From Bacteroidia bacterium (GTDB lineage Bacteria > Bacteroidota > Bacteroidia > Chitinophagales > Saprospiraceae), in NCBI GenBank assembly GCA_030431945.1, contig JAUIIF010000076.1, positions 1 through 11,624 of the forward strand: a stretch of DNA of 11,624 nt, read 5' to 3'. Numbering within the stretch: position 1 is the stretch's first letter; each line of letters begins with the position of its first letter. The position numbers were made by a program, and so were the translations under genes. Below the pieces are notes generated by a model, which saw only the letters and a list, made by a program, of their open reading frames with translations, was not told where the DNA came from and made no database searches. Of the stretch, positions 1-6,843 are shown piece by piece.

Positions 1-538
1 TGAGGTTTTCCGTTTGCAGGTCGAGGAAGGGTGCCTCCGGTGCCTCGTAGGGACTGTCGATGCCGGTGAACCCTTTGATCTGGCCGGCCCGCGCCTTAGC
101 GTAGAGGCCTTTAACGTCGCGGGCTTCGCATACGGACAGGGGGGTATTGACGAAGACCTCCAGAAAGTCTTCCGGGCCGATGATGTCCCGGGCCAGCGCG
201 CGAATCGCGCGCGTAGGACTTACAAACGAACACAGCACCTGCGCGCCCGCCCCGACAAAGAGCCGGGCCGTTTCTGCGATCCGCCGAATATTTTCCTGCC
301 GGTCTGCGAGGCTGAACCCCAGGTCTCCACACAGGCCGGTCCGGACGTTATCCCCATCCAGCAGCACTACGAAGTGTCCCTGCGCAAACAATTCCCGTTC
401 CACGGCAGCGGCGATGGTGCTCTTCCCGCTTCCGCTGAGGCCCGTCAGCCAGACAACCCCGGCACGATGGCCGTTAGCCTGCTCGCGCTCCGCCCGCTGT
501 ACCATGCGGTCATGAATAGGATGGATGTTTTCAGCCAT
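1..538 (-). CDS. cysC: Adenylyl-sulfate kinase (APS kinase), C-terminus beyond window edge
   Basis: This enzyme phosphorylates adenosine 5'-phosphosulfate with ATP to make PAPS, the activated sulfate used in sulfate assimilation and by sulfotransferases; it acts in the cytoplasm. The reverse strand reads 179 codons from ATG at 538. A P-loop GLSGSGKST lies at residues 33-41, the APS-binding segment DGDNVRTGL at 61-69 (the family usually has H where T67 stands), the R-x-ENIRR element near 80-86, and SP-x-R at 107-110 with the serine equivalent to the phospho-acceptor described in E. coli CysC. The closing block KGLYAKARAG through FTGIDSPYEAPE at 143-168 is nearly invariant in the family. CysC proteins are about 200 aa, so only some 20 residues are lost at the edge. 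It is divergent from the hydrolase gene at 836 and has its own promoter close to the start. It is a stand-alone kinase at least at its N-terminus, with no CysN domain before it. Confidence 0.95.
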   Translation of the reverse strand, partial: MAENIHPIHDRMVQRAEREQANGHRAGVVWLTGLSGSGKSTIAAAVERELFAQGHFVVLLDGDNVRTGLCGDLGFSLADRQENIRRIAETARLFVGAGAQVLCSFVSPTRAIRALARDIIGPEDFLEVFVNTPLSVCEARDVKGLYAKARAGQIKGFTGIDSPYEAPEAPFLDLQTENL

Positions 539-558
539 GACTTTGCTTAAATAAGGCG

Positions 559-586
559 CAAAGATAGGTTCATCCCGAGGGTCCAA
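559..586 (-). promoter_or_regulatory. Bacteroidota-type promoter for cysC
   Basis: On the minus strand a -33 element TTGG (586-583) is followed after 17 bases by TATCTTTG (566-559), a full match to the Bacteroidota -7 consensus TAnnTTTG used by their primary sigma factor. Transcription would start around 550-553, leaving a leader of only about 12-15 nt before the cysC ATG at 538. There is no Shine-Dalgarno-like sequence in that leader, which is normal for this phylum. Confidence 0.7.
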
Positions 587-728
587 CCTACTAATTGATA
601 AGGTTTAAGCAGGGAGAAATGGTCATATGTTGATGGGTTCTGCCTTCGTCCTATCCCTGAAAACCGGGCTTTTCTCTCCACCTGACGTAAAAATAGCAGC
701 TGCTGCCCAGCGGGCGGCCTGGCTTTGG

Positions 729-748
729 GGGCGCGGCCGCAGGTGCAA
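729..748 (+). repeat. 20-bp exact direct repeat, copy 1 (intergenic)
   Basis: The 20 bases beginning GGGCGCGGCC and ending CAGGTGCAA are identical in the same orientation at 9030-9049; flanking bases differ on both sides. The core holds the 8-bp palindrome GCGGCCGC. This copy is in the intergenic region between cysC and the YfiT-like gene. Confidence 0.8.
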
Positions 749-835
749 AAGTGGCTGCCGGGGAAAAGCCGAAGTGGTTCCGGTATTCTGCCGCCTGTAC
801 CCGTACCTTACCCGGCGAAAAATACCCCCTTACCT

Positions 836-1351
836 ATGCGTTACCCCATCGGACCATTTACCTTGCCGGCTCACGAAGTTGCCGCTGCGAACCGGAATGT
901 TTACGTTAAAAACATTGGCGAGTTACCGGAAAAAGTCGCTGCCCTTGCCCGGCAGCTAAAGGCAGACGGAAAGCTCGACGTCCCCTACCGGGAAGGTGGC
1001 TGGACGGCACGGCAGGTCATCCACCACCTGGCGGACAGCCACATCAACGCCTACGTGCGCCACCGGCGCATCCTTACGGAAGATCACCCCACCCTCACCC
1101 CCTACGACGAAGGAGCCTGGGCCGAGCTGCCGGACGTAACGGCCACGCCCATCGAAACAAGCCTGGAAATATTAAAAGGCATTCACCTCCGCTGGGCCGT
1201 CCTGCTGGCCACTTGCTCCGAAAACCAGTGGCAGCGCACCGCTTTTCACTCGGGTAGTGGCTGGACATACCGCCTGGACACCCTGGCGGCCAACTACAGC
1301 TGGCACGGACTCCATCACCTCGCTCATCTCGAGATCGTACTGAAGAAATAA
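836..1351 (+). CDS. YfiT/BstA-family metal-dependent hydrolase (DinB fold)
   Basis: This 171-aa protein aligns by eye along its whole length with Bacillus subtilis YfiT, a DinB-superfamily four-helix-bundle protein that binds a metal through three histidines; its physiological substrate is not settled, and the family is often named putative metal-dependent hydrolase. It opens with RYPIGPF, close to the YPIG start of YfiT. The GGWTARQVIHHLADSH block is at residues 54-69 and WHGLHHLAH at 156-164. The likely metal ligands are H64 (or H63), H160 and H164. I chose the ATG at 836 because homology starts there; an in-frame ATG at 725 would add 37 residues rich in Pro, Gly and Arg that do not look like the family. 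It ends 63 bp before the next gene on the same strand. It is probably a single cytoplasmic enzyme, possibly linked to thiol or detoxification chemistry as in other DinB-fold proteins, but nothing here proves that. Confidence 0.9.
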   Translation: MRYPIGPFTLPAHEVAAANRNVYVKNIGELPEKVAALARQLKADGKLDVPYREGGWTARQVIHHLADSHINAYVRHRRILTEDHPTLTPYDEGAWAELPDVTATPIETSLEILKGIHLRWAVLLATCSENQWQRTAFHSGSGWTYRLDTLAANYSWHGLHHLAHLEIVLKK

Positions 1352-1361
1352 GTCAGGGACC

Positions 1362-1389
1362 TTTTCCCCTCCGCAGCTGCTTATCTTTA
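1362..1389 (+). promoter_or_regulatory. Possible promoter for the T9SS cargo gene
   Basis: TATCTTTA at 1382-1389 differs from the Bacteroidota -7 consensus TAnnTTTG only at the last base, and lies 25 bp before the ATG at 1415. A weak -33 candidate TTTT (1362-1365) sits 16 bases upstream, slightly closer than usual. This would give the secreted protein its own transcript. Confidence 0.35.
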
Positions 1390-1414
1390 AGCCAAATATG
1401 TCAACCTACTCCCG

Positions 1415-3019
1415 ATGCTTCGTTCACTTACTACCTTGCTCCTCCTCCTGGTAGGAATTCCTCTATCCGCCCAGACCTCCTACAACATGGTGAGCTTGGG
1501 CAACTGGCACGATCCGGACCTTCCGTTTAATCGCGTCCGGTACAACGACGTTTGGGGCTATGCGGCCAATGACCGGGAGTATGCCCTGATGGGCAGCAGG
1601 GGATTCTTGCACGTACTGGACGTAACGGACCCGGAGAACATCACTGAAATTGCCCGCCTGAACGACGATGCGGGCAGCAGTAGCATCTGGCGGGATGTAA
1701 AAGTGTACGGAGACTACGCTTACATGGTTTCTGAAGCGGCAGAGGGCCTGCAGGTCATTGACCTGACGGACCTGCCCAATTCGGCCAGTGTGATCCATCG
1801 TTCCGAAGCTGAATTCAGTAACTGCCACAACATTTTCATCGATTCCTCCGTAAGCCCGGCCAAACTGTATGCTTTCGGCACCAATACCGGTGCTCAGCGA
1901 GACGGCTACCTCGTGTACAGTCTTGCGGACCCTACGACCCCCACCCTCCTCGGCCAGGCGCAACTCACCGGCGGGTATGCACACGACGGCTACGTTATCA
2001 ATGATACCCTGTACGCCAATCAGGAGGGCCGGGGCCTTTACGTCTACGATGTCGCTTCCCCCAGCGCGCCGGTCGAACTGGGTATTCTGAACAACTACGT
2101 AGAAGAAGGGTACAACCACAGTTGCTGGCGCTCCGCCAGTGGAGACTACCTGGTAATGTGCGACGAAACTTTTGACAAAGGGGTAAAGATCGTCAACGTC
2201 GAAGACCCACTTGACATGGAAGTGGTCGGACTTTTCCGATCAACCCTCCTGGACCCCAACGTAAGGAGCCTGGCCCATAACCCTTTTTACCTCGGCGATA
2301 CCGCGGTAGTCGTCAGCTACTACGGGGATGGGGTACAGATATGGAATGTAGCGGACCCTGCGGCACCCCGCCGCGTGGGGTATTATGATACAACGCCTGA
2401 CCGCACGGATTATGGAGACGGTACCTGGGGGGCCTATCCCTACTTGCCGTCCGGCAACATCCTCGCCAGTGATGAAATCACGGGGCTCTACGTTGTCCGG
2501 GTAAGCGATTTTTATTCCCTGCCAGCCACGTACCGGGGTTGGAAGGCGAAGCCCGCCGGCAAAAACGCCCGGCTGGAGTGGACGACCACCGCCGAAGCCG
2601 CGCTTCTGGGCTGGGAGGTCGAGCACGCGGTGGAAGGCTCCTCCTTTGCCACCGTCGGCTTTGTCGAAGCTGCCGGCACGGGAACCTACGTTTTCCACCA
2701 CCCCACCCCCGGGCCGGGCCGGCACTATTACCGCCTCCGTTCAAAAGAACAAGACGGCAACGATGCCCTGACGGAGGTAAAACTGGTTGAGTTTAGCGAA
2801 GACCTGGTGGCCGTAACGGCCTGGCCAAACCCTGCGCCCACCGGAGCGCGCATCCACCTCAGCGGCCTCCCACCCGATACCCCCTGGGAACTATTTGATG
2901 TAGCCGGCCGACGGGTCATGGCGGGGCAGGGCAACCAACTCCTCCCCCGGCTTACCACCGGCACCTACTTCCTGCAAAGTGCAGGGAAAATCGCCACCAA
3001 GGTGGTTTTAGTAGATTAA
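1415..3019 (+). CDS. Secreted choice-of-anchor B / LVIVD-repeat protein with type IX secretion sorting domain
   Basis: This 534-aa protein is predicted to be exported by Sec and then moved across the outer membrane by the type IX secretion system. A signal peptide covers residues 1-19 (MLRSLT, a leucine run, then LSAQ, with cleavage likely before Q20). Residues of about 20-370 form a beta-propeller-like array with repeated L-x-V-x-D-x-T/A-D-P units such as LHVLDVTDPEN, LQVIDLTDLPN, LYVYDVASPSAP and VQIWNVADPAAP, which is the LVIVD / choice-of-anchor B pattern. Residues of about 371-460 look like a fibronectin-III-like module often found just before sorting domains. The last 70 residues (TAWPNPAPTG, then LFDVAGRRV, TGTYFLQ, and a basic KIATKVVLVD end) are a type A T9SS C-terminal domain. 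The family has no proven catalytic activity; surface binding is a reasonable guess. No anchor-lipobox is visible. It lies between the YfiT-like gene and the membrane-protein gene on the same strand. Confidence 0.88.
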   Translation: MLRSLTTLLLLLVGIPLSAQTSYNMVSLGNWHDPDLPFNRVRYNDVWGYAANDREYALMGSRGFLHVLDVTDPENITEIARLNDDAGSSSIWRDVKVYGDYAYMVSEAAEGLQVIDLTDLPNSASVIHRSEAEFSNCHNIFIDSSVSPAKLYAFGTNTGAQRDGYLVYSLADPTTPTLLGQAQLTGGYAHDGYVINDTLYANQEGRGLYVYDVASPSAPVELGILNNYVEEGYNHSCWRSASGDYLVMCDETFDKGVKIVNVEDPLDMEVVGLFRSTLLDPNVRSLAHNPFYLGDTAVVVSYYGDGVQIWNVADPAAPRRVGYYDTTPDRTDYGDGTWGAYPYLPSGNILASDEITGLYVVRVSDFYSLPATYRGWKAKPAGKNARLEWTTTAEAALLGWEVEHAVEGSSFATVGFVEAAGTGTYVFHHPTPGPGRHYYRLRSKEQDGNDALTEVKLVEFSEDLVAVTAWPNPAPTGARIHLSGLPPDTPWELFDVAGRRVMAGQGNQLLPRLTTGTYFLQSAGKIATKVVLVD

Positions 3020-3080
3020 GTGATCCGGATTTGCTTCGTTTCACCTAGTTTACCTTCTCATACATAAAGACCCTTAAACG

Positions 3081-4628
3081 ATGTTTGGACCCAACGAAGT
3101 AACGCCCGAAGAAGAAAAACCGGCGCTCACCCAAGGTGGGAAACTGGACTTTCTACAACGCCAGAGCTGGCAATTGGAATTAATCATTACCGGTTTTGCC
3201 CTGGCCGGAATGATTTCCGGCGCGCAGGAATTTCATGACCTGATCGCCCGGTGGCGCGACATTACGAATGAATACCCCGTCCTGGGTAATTTGCTGGGCG
3301 GAATTCTCCGCGGCATCTATCTGGCTTACTTCGTGACCATATTTCACTTCTTTTTAAATGTGGTCATCCGGTGCCTCTGGATCGGAGCCCTTGCCCTGCG
3401 GAACACCCTGAACAAAGAAGCCTACCTGAACCAAAAATTTCATCCGCTCTTCGAGAATTTCCTGCAAAAACGCCACGGAGATTTTGACCGGTACATCGTA
3501 CGGCTCGATAAGGCGGCAAGTATGGTGTTCGCTTTTACCTTTCTGATGATCGCCATCTTGTTCGGCCTCATGCTCTGGGGATCTCTCTTCGGCGTGATCG
3601 TGGTTTTACTGACCAAGGTTTTTGGTCTTTCAAAATTTTTAGGGGGCATTGCCTTCTTGATTTACGCAGGCATCGGTTTGCTATATCTGCTCGACTTTGT
3701 TACTGCCGGCTCCTTGAAAAAAGGAGCGGCGAAAGTGTATTACCCGATCTACCGGGCCTTGGGCTGGCTTACGCTGGCCAGGATCTACCGACCGCTTTAC
3801 TACGCTATTCTGAGCAACTCCTGGGGCAAATATCTTATCCTGGCCATCGTTCCTTACCTGGCCATCATCATGATCCTCCCGCAGCAATCCGTTAAAGTTA
3901 TTTCTTTTGTGGATCGCGGCGATTTCCTCGCCTCTTACAACCAGGAGTCCGTCCTGAAAAATTATTACTACGAGGATGCGGTGGGCTTCCGGGAGACGAA
4001 AGCTCCCATCATCATTAAGTCTGACGTAATTGTAGATAAAGTACTCCGGGTACGTCTTCCACTCAGGGCAAAATACGGTGAAGCACTGACGGAAGGGACA
4101 ACCCTGCCCGTACTGGCCGAAAAGCAAGACGAAGCCGAACCAGTAGCAGTAAGTAACAGTACGCCGGACTCTACGGACATCCCCCGCTGGCAAAAGGCCC
4201 TCGATGAGTACAACAAACTCACGAACCCTTTACGGATGTTGAAATCGAAACAGGATGGGGAAGAACAGCAGATACAAAATGAAAGTGAGAAAGCCGGAAG
4301 GAGAATCGGAGAAGGAATTGCCCGGAACTTCTTTGGCCGGGGATTTTCAGAACTTGCAGCAGGAACGGACAGCCTGATCATTACCAATTTGTTGAAAATA
4401 CTTGAGCTCAACCTCGACGGAGAATTGGTGGACCCGGCAAATGTCTTGCTGTCCGTTGGTTACGGCGGCACCCCGATACCGGAGTTGATCGCTTATTTCC
4501 CGCTGCACGATAAATCGCCCGGTATGCACGAAGTAAGTCTGCGGGAGTTTAGAGAAGAAGAATCCGCACCTGGCAACCTGCAGCTTTTTCGGGAATACCG
4601 GGTTCCCTTTTTCTACGCTCCGGAGTAA
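3081..4628 (+). CDS. Unrecognised multi-pass membrane protein with soluble C-terminal half
   Basis: I do not recognise this 515-aa protein. What can be seen is an acidic N-terminal tail (residues 1-28), then hydrophobic segments near 31-47, 71-105 (one long or two helices), 147-178 (one long or two helices), 187-208 and 250-267, giving five to seven transmembrane helices. A conserved-looking basic/aromatic stretch with GWLTLARIYRPLYY lies at 228-241 between the last two segments. From 268 on the protein is soluble: a beta-rich part to about 340, a charged, low-complexity linker at about 343-415 rich in E, Q, S and K, and a final domain that ends in RVPFFYAPE. No signal peptide, catalytic motif or known transporter signature is evident. 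The ATG at 3081 follows a 61-bp gap from the T9SS cargo gene, with A/T-rich sequence before the start and no Shine-Dalgarno. It converges on the DUF4130 gene, whose stop is 31 bp away. Confidence 0.85.
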   Translation: MFGPNEVTPEEEKPALTQGGKLDFLQRQSWQLELIITGFALAGMISGAQEFHDLIARWRDITNEYPVLGNLLGGILRGIYLAYFVTIFHFFLNVVIRCLWIGALALRNTLNKEAYLNQKFHPLFENFLQKRHGDFDRYIVRLDKAASMVFAFTFLMIAILFGLMLWGSLFGVIVVLLTKVFGLSKFLGGIAFLIYAGIGLLYLLDFVTAGSLKKGAAKVYYPIYRALGWLTLARIYRPLYYAILSNSWGKYLILAIVPYLAIIMILPQQSVKVISFVDRGDFLASYNQESVLKNYYYEDAVGFRETKAPIIIKSDVIVDKVLRVRLPLRAKYGEALTEGTTLPVLAEKQDEAEPVAVSNSTPDSTDIPRWQKALDEYNKLTNPLRMLKSKQDGEEQQIQNESEKAGRRIGEGIARNFFGRGFSELAAGTDSLIITNLLKILELNLDGELVDPANVLLSVGYGGTPIPELIAYFPLHDKSPGMHEVSLREFREEESAPGNLQLFREYRVPFFYAPE

Positions 4629-4659
4629 CTGATTCTTCGTGTCAGCGCCCCCCAGGCAA

Positions 4660-5421
4660 TCATTTTTCCGTCAGGTAGCGCCAGTACCGTTTGGGTACAT
4701 GTTGTAGGTGTAGCTGCATATTTTTCCGTTCCGGAATGTCTACTGCCTTGAAATAGATTTTCCACAAGTCCTGATAATCTGATTCGGCGGCTGCCAGCAT
4801 ATCGGCGGATAGTTGCCGCAGGTGGCCATCGTGGGAGGTAGTCAGGGTGATGTAACTGGCTTTTTTCTGATCGGTATTCCAATGCAGGCCGTAATGACGA
4901 CGGGTATCATAGATTAACCATTCCATAGCGGGATAACGCGCGGCAAAGTGGTCACCCAGTAAAGGCAGGCAGTTGAAGTCCGGATCAATCAGGGCAACGT
5001 ATAAGCCATCCGGCGTTTCCTGAAACCGAACGAAGGCGTGCATTCGATGCACTTCACGCCCCATTTGCTGGTCCAGCCTTTGCAGTCGTCGTACCTTTTC
5101 ATCACCGGCGTCTTGCCGGACATCCTCCGAGCTTTCCATTTGCCGACGGACAAAGTGCAGGATCAGTCTTTCCGTCCCCGGTTGCTCCGTTAAAAAAGCA
5201 CGGCGGAGCCATTGCATGACGCCAGTACCGGCGCGTTTCTGCAATCCTGTACCGACCCGCCGGGCGTGCGCCTCATTGGTGGGGACAAAGGTGGCGGTAC
5301 TGAATAGTTGCTGCTGGTATACCTCCTCCGCTACAATATCATCTACATCTGCCCGCAGGCGGTACGCTTCAAAAATGGCGGAGAGTAAGCCGGGGAAAGT
5401 TCCGTCGTAGGTAAAAGTCAC
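4660..5421 (-). CDS. DUF4130 / TIGR03915-family putative DNA repair protein
   Basis: This 253-aa protein matches the family annotated as putative DNA metabolism or repair protein that usually sits next to a radical-SAM partner (TIGR03916). Hallmarks seen are F-x-YDGTFPGLL at residues 3-13 followed by AIFEAY, HRMHAFVRF at 125-133, the central PDFNCLPLLGDHFAARYP-type block at 147-164, WLIYDTRRHYG at 168-178, and the closing block LWKIYF with IPERKN then PKRYWRYL at 219-250. The start is GTG at 5421: an in-frame TAA lies only two codons upstream and no ATG is available before the conserved motif, so no other upstream start is possible. It lies 20 bp downstream of the SDR epimerase gene and is probably cotranscribed with it. 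The radical-SAM partner is absent from this window, which is unusual. The biochemical function of the family is unproven. A uracil-DNA-glycosylase-like fold has been suggested for relatives, but I cannot confirm it here. Confidence 0.88.
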   Translation of the reverse strand: MTFTYDGTFPGLLSAIFEAYRLRADVDDIVAEEVYQQQLFSTATFVPTNEAHARRVGTGLQKRAGTGVMQWLRRAFLTEQPGTERLILHFVRRQMESSEDVRQDAGDEKVRRLQRLDQQMGREVHRMHAFVRFQETPDGLYVALIDPDFNCLPLLGDHFAARYPAMEWLIYDTRRHYGLHWNTDQKKASYITLTTSHDGHLRQLSADMLAAAESDYQDLWKIYFKAVDIPERKNMQLHLQHVPKRYWRYLTEK

Positions 5422-5441
5422 GGGCCGTTAGTTAACTCAGC

Positions 5442-6347
5442 TTATTGATCGGTCAGCAAATCATCCAGTGCTTCGGCTAGCACCGGAAATGTAAAAGCAT
5501 AGCCTGCGGCTTCCAGTTTTTGTGCAGAACAGCGAGCTGAATCCAGTACCGTATGGCTCATTTCACCCATGGCCAGTTTCATTACGAAAGCCGGAGCGGG
5601 CACCACCAGGGCGGACTTACCCAGGGCCGGCCCCAAAGCGGCCGCCAGGGCTTTATTGGTTACCGGGTTGGGGGCTACGCAGTTAAACGTTCCGGTCAGG
5701 TGCTGTTCCATAGCGTACACGTAGGCGCCGACCAAATCGTCGACGTGAATCCAGGAATAGTACTGGCTCCCATCTCCGAAATAGCCAGAAATGCGAAAAT
5801 TCAGGGGAATGAGCATTTTTTGCAGTGCCCCCTCCCTGGGGTGCAACACGATCCCCGTGCGGTTGATGAAGACGGGTATCCCGAGGGCTTCCACGGCCGC
5901 TACACTTTCTTCCCAACGCTGCACACTCTCGCTCAGAAAACCGTTTCCGGGGCCGGATTCTTCCGTCAGCAGCGTATTGCCACGGTCGCCGTAAAAGCCA
6001 ATGGCGGACGCGGAGAGGTAGTGGCTGGGGGGTACTTTCATCCGGGACATGGCCTCGGCCAGCAGCCGGGTGCTGCCGGTGCGGCTCTTAATGATGACCT
6101 CCTTGCGCTTGTCGGTCCAGCGCTTGTCCACAATGCCGGCTCCGGCCAGATTGATGACTACCTCAACGCCTTCCAGCGCCGCATCATCAATCGTCTGCGC
6201 CGCCACATCCCACTGAAAAGTGGGGTATTCGCTGTCCGGGCGTTTGCTCCGGCTGAGGTGCCGGACCTCATGCCCGGCAGCCCGCAGCTGCCGGCTCAGG
6301 TGCTTACCAATGAATCCCGTCCCTCCGCCAATTAATACTGTTGCCAT
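5442..6347 (-). CDS. TIGR01777-family SDR oxidoreductase/epimerase (YfcH/SDR39U1-like)
   Basis: This 301-aa cytoplasmic protein is an extended/atypical short-chain dehydrogenase that should bind NAD(P). The Rossmann glycine motif GGGTGFIG is at residues 7-14, the NLAGAGI element at 66-72, SASAIGFYGDRG at 112-123, RTGIVL at 163-168 and SWIHVDDLV at 198-206. The C-terminal part from about 247 carries the DUF1731 helix-turn block (PAPAFVMKLAMGEM, then S-x-KLEAAGYAFTFP), which is characteristic of the YfcH/SDR39U1 group. Length matches the usual 295-305 aa. The substrate of this family is not known, although plant and human members have been linked to plastid or cell-division roles. The ATG at 6347 directly precedes ATVLIGG and fits the family. 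It is the first gene of a two-gene unit, 20 bp ahead of the DUF4130 gene. It is not a mobile or recently acquired gene by any sign I can see. Confidence 0.93.
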   Translation of the reverse strand: MATVLIGGGTGFIGKHLSRQLRAAGHEVRHLSRSKRPDSEYPTFQWDVAAQTIDDAALEGVEVVINLAGAGIVDKRWTDKRKEVIIKSRTGSTRLLAEAMSRMKVPPSHYLSASAIGFYGDRGNTLLTEESGPGNGFLSESVQRWEESVAAVEALGIPVFINRTGIVLHPREGALQKMLIPLNFRISGYFGDGSQYYSWIHVDDLVGAYVYAMEQHLTGTFNCVAPNPVTNKALAAALGPALGKSALVVPAPAFVMKLAMGEMSHTVLDSARCSAQKLEAAGYAFTFPVLAEALDDLLTDQ

Positions 6348-6408
6348 ACCGGTTAAAGCCCTCCACCCGTAAAAGTGTTTGCCGGCAAGCAGTCTTTTTC
6401 GTGCTGGC

Positions 6409-6440
6409 CGGAAATAATTTTAGTGGCAGACCTGAGGCAA
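6409..6440 (-). promoter_or_regulatory. Weak candidate promoter for the SDR epimerase unit
   Basis: On the minus strand TTG (6440-6438) and TATTTCCG (6416-6409) are 21 bases apart, a permitted Bacteroidota spacing, but the -7 box matches TAnnTTTG only partly (TA, the first T and the final G). The leader would be about 60 nt and would include a perfect palindrome TTGCCGGCAA (6379-6388), which could be an operator or simply chance. Confidence 0.25.
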
Positions 6441-6560
6441 GGCGGTCTAAGTACACTAACGGACCCAGAGCAGGCGGGGGCCTTCCTGCCCCTTCTTCCC
6501 TGGTACAGAACGTTGTTGACACGGGCAGCGTAAATCCGCAGGATTTAGTTATCTTCGCGC

Positions 6561-6637
6561 CCCTTTCGCAAGGGCTGTTGGCTTTTACAACTTTACTTGC
6601 ACCAGCGTTCGCGCCGTAAAAGTCTGACAGGGCCAAC
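6561..6637 (+). ncRNA. Potential structured RNA element (unassigned)
   Basis: If transcribed rightward, CCCTT and AAGGG (6561-6574) form a 5-bp hairpin closed by a UCGC tetraloop. Next, GTTGGC-TTTTAC (6577-6588) can pair with GTAAAA (6616-6621) and then GCCAAC (6632-6637), giving twelve perfect pairs interrupted by a 10-nt bulge on the 3' side. Inside, GCG-UUCG-CGC (6605-6614) makes a small apical hairpin. An imperfect -7 box TATCTTCG ends four bases before the first hairpin, but no -33 element stands at the usual distance. It does not resemble tmRNA, RNase P, SRP RNA, a tRNA or a riboswitch I know. It could be a 5' leader, a small RNA, or coincidental pairing. Confidence 0.25.
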
Positions 6638-6644
6638 CAAGCTG

Positions 6645-6749
6645 ATGGCAACACCGTTAGTCCTTTTACCGTTACTGGAAGACGAATCCCTCCGGTTTCG
6701 TTACAAAACTGCCCGTGACGCGTCTAAACCAACAAACAGGTTGACCTGA
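6645..6749 (+). CDS. Doubtful 34-aa small ORF upstream of the DksA-like gene
   Basis: ATG at 6645 opens 34 codons (MATPLVLLPLLEDESLRFRY, then a basic end finishing NRLT) and stops at TGA 6747-6749. The same frame is open back to a TAG near 6546, so the stretch without stops spans about 67 codons, but the only ATG in it is at 6645. The predicted peptide has a hydrophobic start and a charged tail and matches nothing I know. It could be a leader peptide or microprotein, but chance is a fair explanation at this length. Confidence 0.18.
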   Translation: MATPLVLLPLLEDESLRFRYKTARDASKPTNRLT

Positions 6750-6772
6750 ATTTGTATAACTGAATAATTTAT
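6741..6772 (+). promoter_or_regulatory. Candidate promoter for the DksA-like gene
   Basis: TTG (6741-6743) and TAATTTAT (6765-6772) are separated by 21 bases, within the Bacteroidota range; the -7 box lacks the terminal TG of TAnnTTTG. The leader would be about 65 nt to the ATG at 6844. The surrounding sequence is markedly A/T-richer than its flanks, which supports a promoter role. Confidence 0.4.
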
Positions 6773-6843
6773 GTATCATTGGAGGCAGTAAGGCTGGCCA
6801 AAAGTGCTTCTTTAACCTCCTTAGCAGATACACCAAATCACCC

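Larger units (their letters stand above)
539..835. other. Divergent intergenic region between cysC and the YfiT-like gene
   Basis: This stretch of 297 bases holds the cysC promoter on the minus strand and no gene I can support. It contains a perfect 10-bp palindrome AGCAGCTGCT at 695-704 and one copy (729-748) of a 20-bp sequence repeated exactly at 9030-9049. I found no good plus-strand TAnnTTTG promoter for the downstream gene. Open frames crossing it, including an in-frame upstream extension of the hydrolase from 725, have compositions that do not resemble the family and are treated as chance. Confidence 0.6.
6348..6843. other. Gene-poor divergent region upstream of the DksA-like gene
   Basis: About 500 bases between the SDR epimerase (minus) and the DksA-like gene (plus) hold no confident gene. 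Contents are: a palindrome at 6379-6388; an inverted repeat AGACC/GGTCT near 6428-6448; a GCAGG/CCTGC hairpin near 6470-6490 without a T-run; a TATCTTCG box at 6550-6557 immediately before a perfect 5-bp hairpin; a longer stem at 6577-6637; a doubtful 34-codon ORF at 6645-6749; and a candidate promoter at 6741-6772. Taken together this looks more like a regulatory or RNA-bearing region than decayed coding sequence, but nothing matches a known RNA family that I recognise. Confidence 0.5.

Noticed and set aside
14..550. A 178-codon plus-strand open frame covering cysC
   Set aside because: It lies antisense to a gene with complete APS-kinase motifs and has no domain-like composition; it is a shadow of the GC-rich coding strand.
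725..835. N-terminal extension of the YfiT-like protein from ATG 725
   Set aside because: The 37 added residues are Gly/Pro/Arg-rich and unlike the family, which begins with the YPIG segment right after ATG 836.
1463..2119. A 218-codon minus-strand open frame inside the T9SS cargo gene
   Set aside because: The plus-strand protein has a signal peptide, repeats and a sorting domain over the same span; the antisense frame shows none.
4629..4659. A bidirectional terminator between the convergent genes
   Set aside because: Only 4-5 bp pairings (CTGA/TCAG, TGATT/AATCA) are present; the T-run after AATCA is short and lies inside the DUF4130 coding sequence, so the call is not supported.
5553..6335. 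A 260-codon plus-strand open frame opposite the SDR epimerase
   Set aside because: The minus strand carries all TIGR01777 motifs in one frame; the antisense frame is a mirror of that codon pattern.
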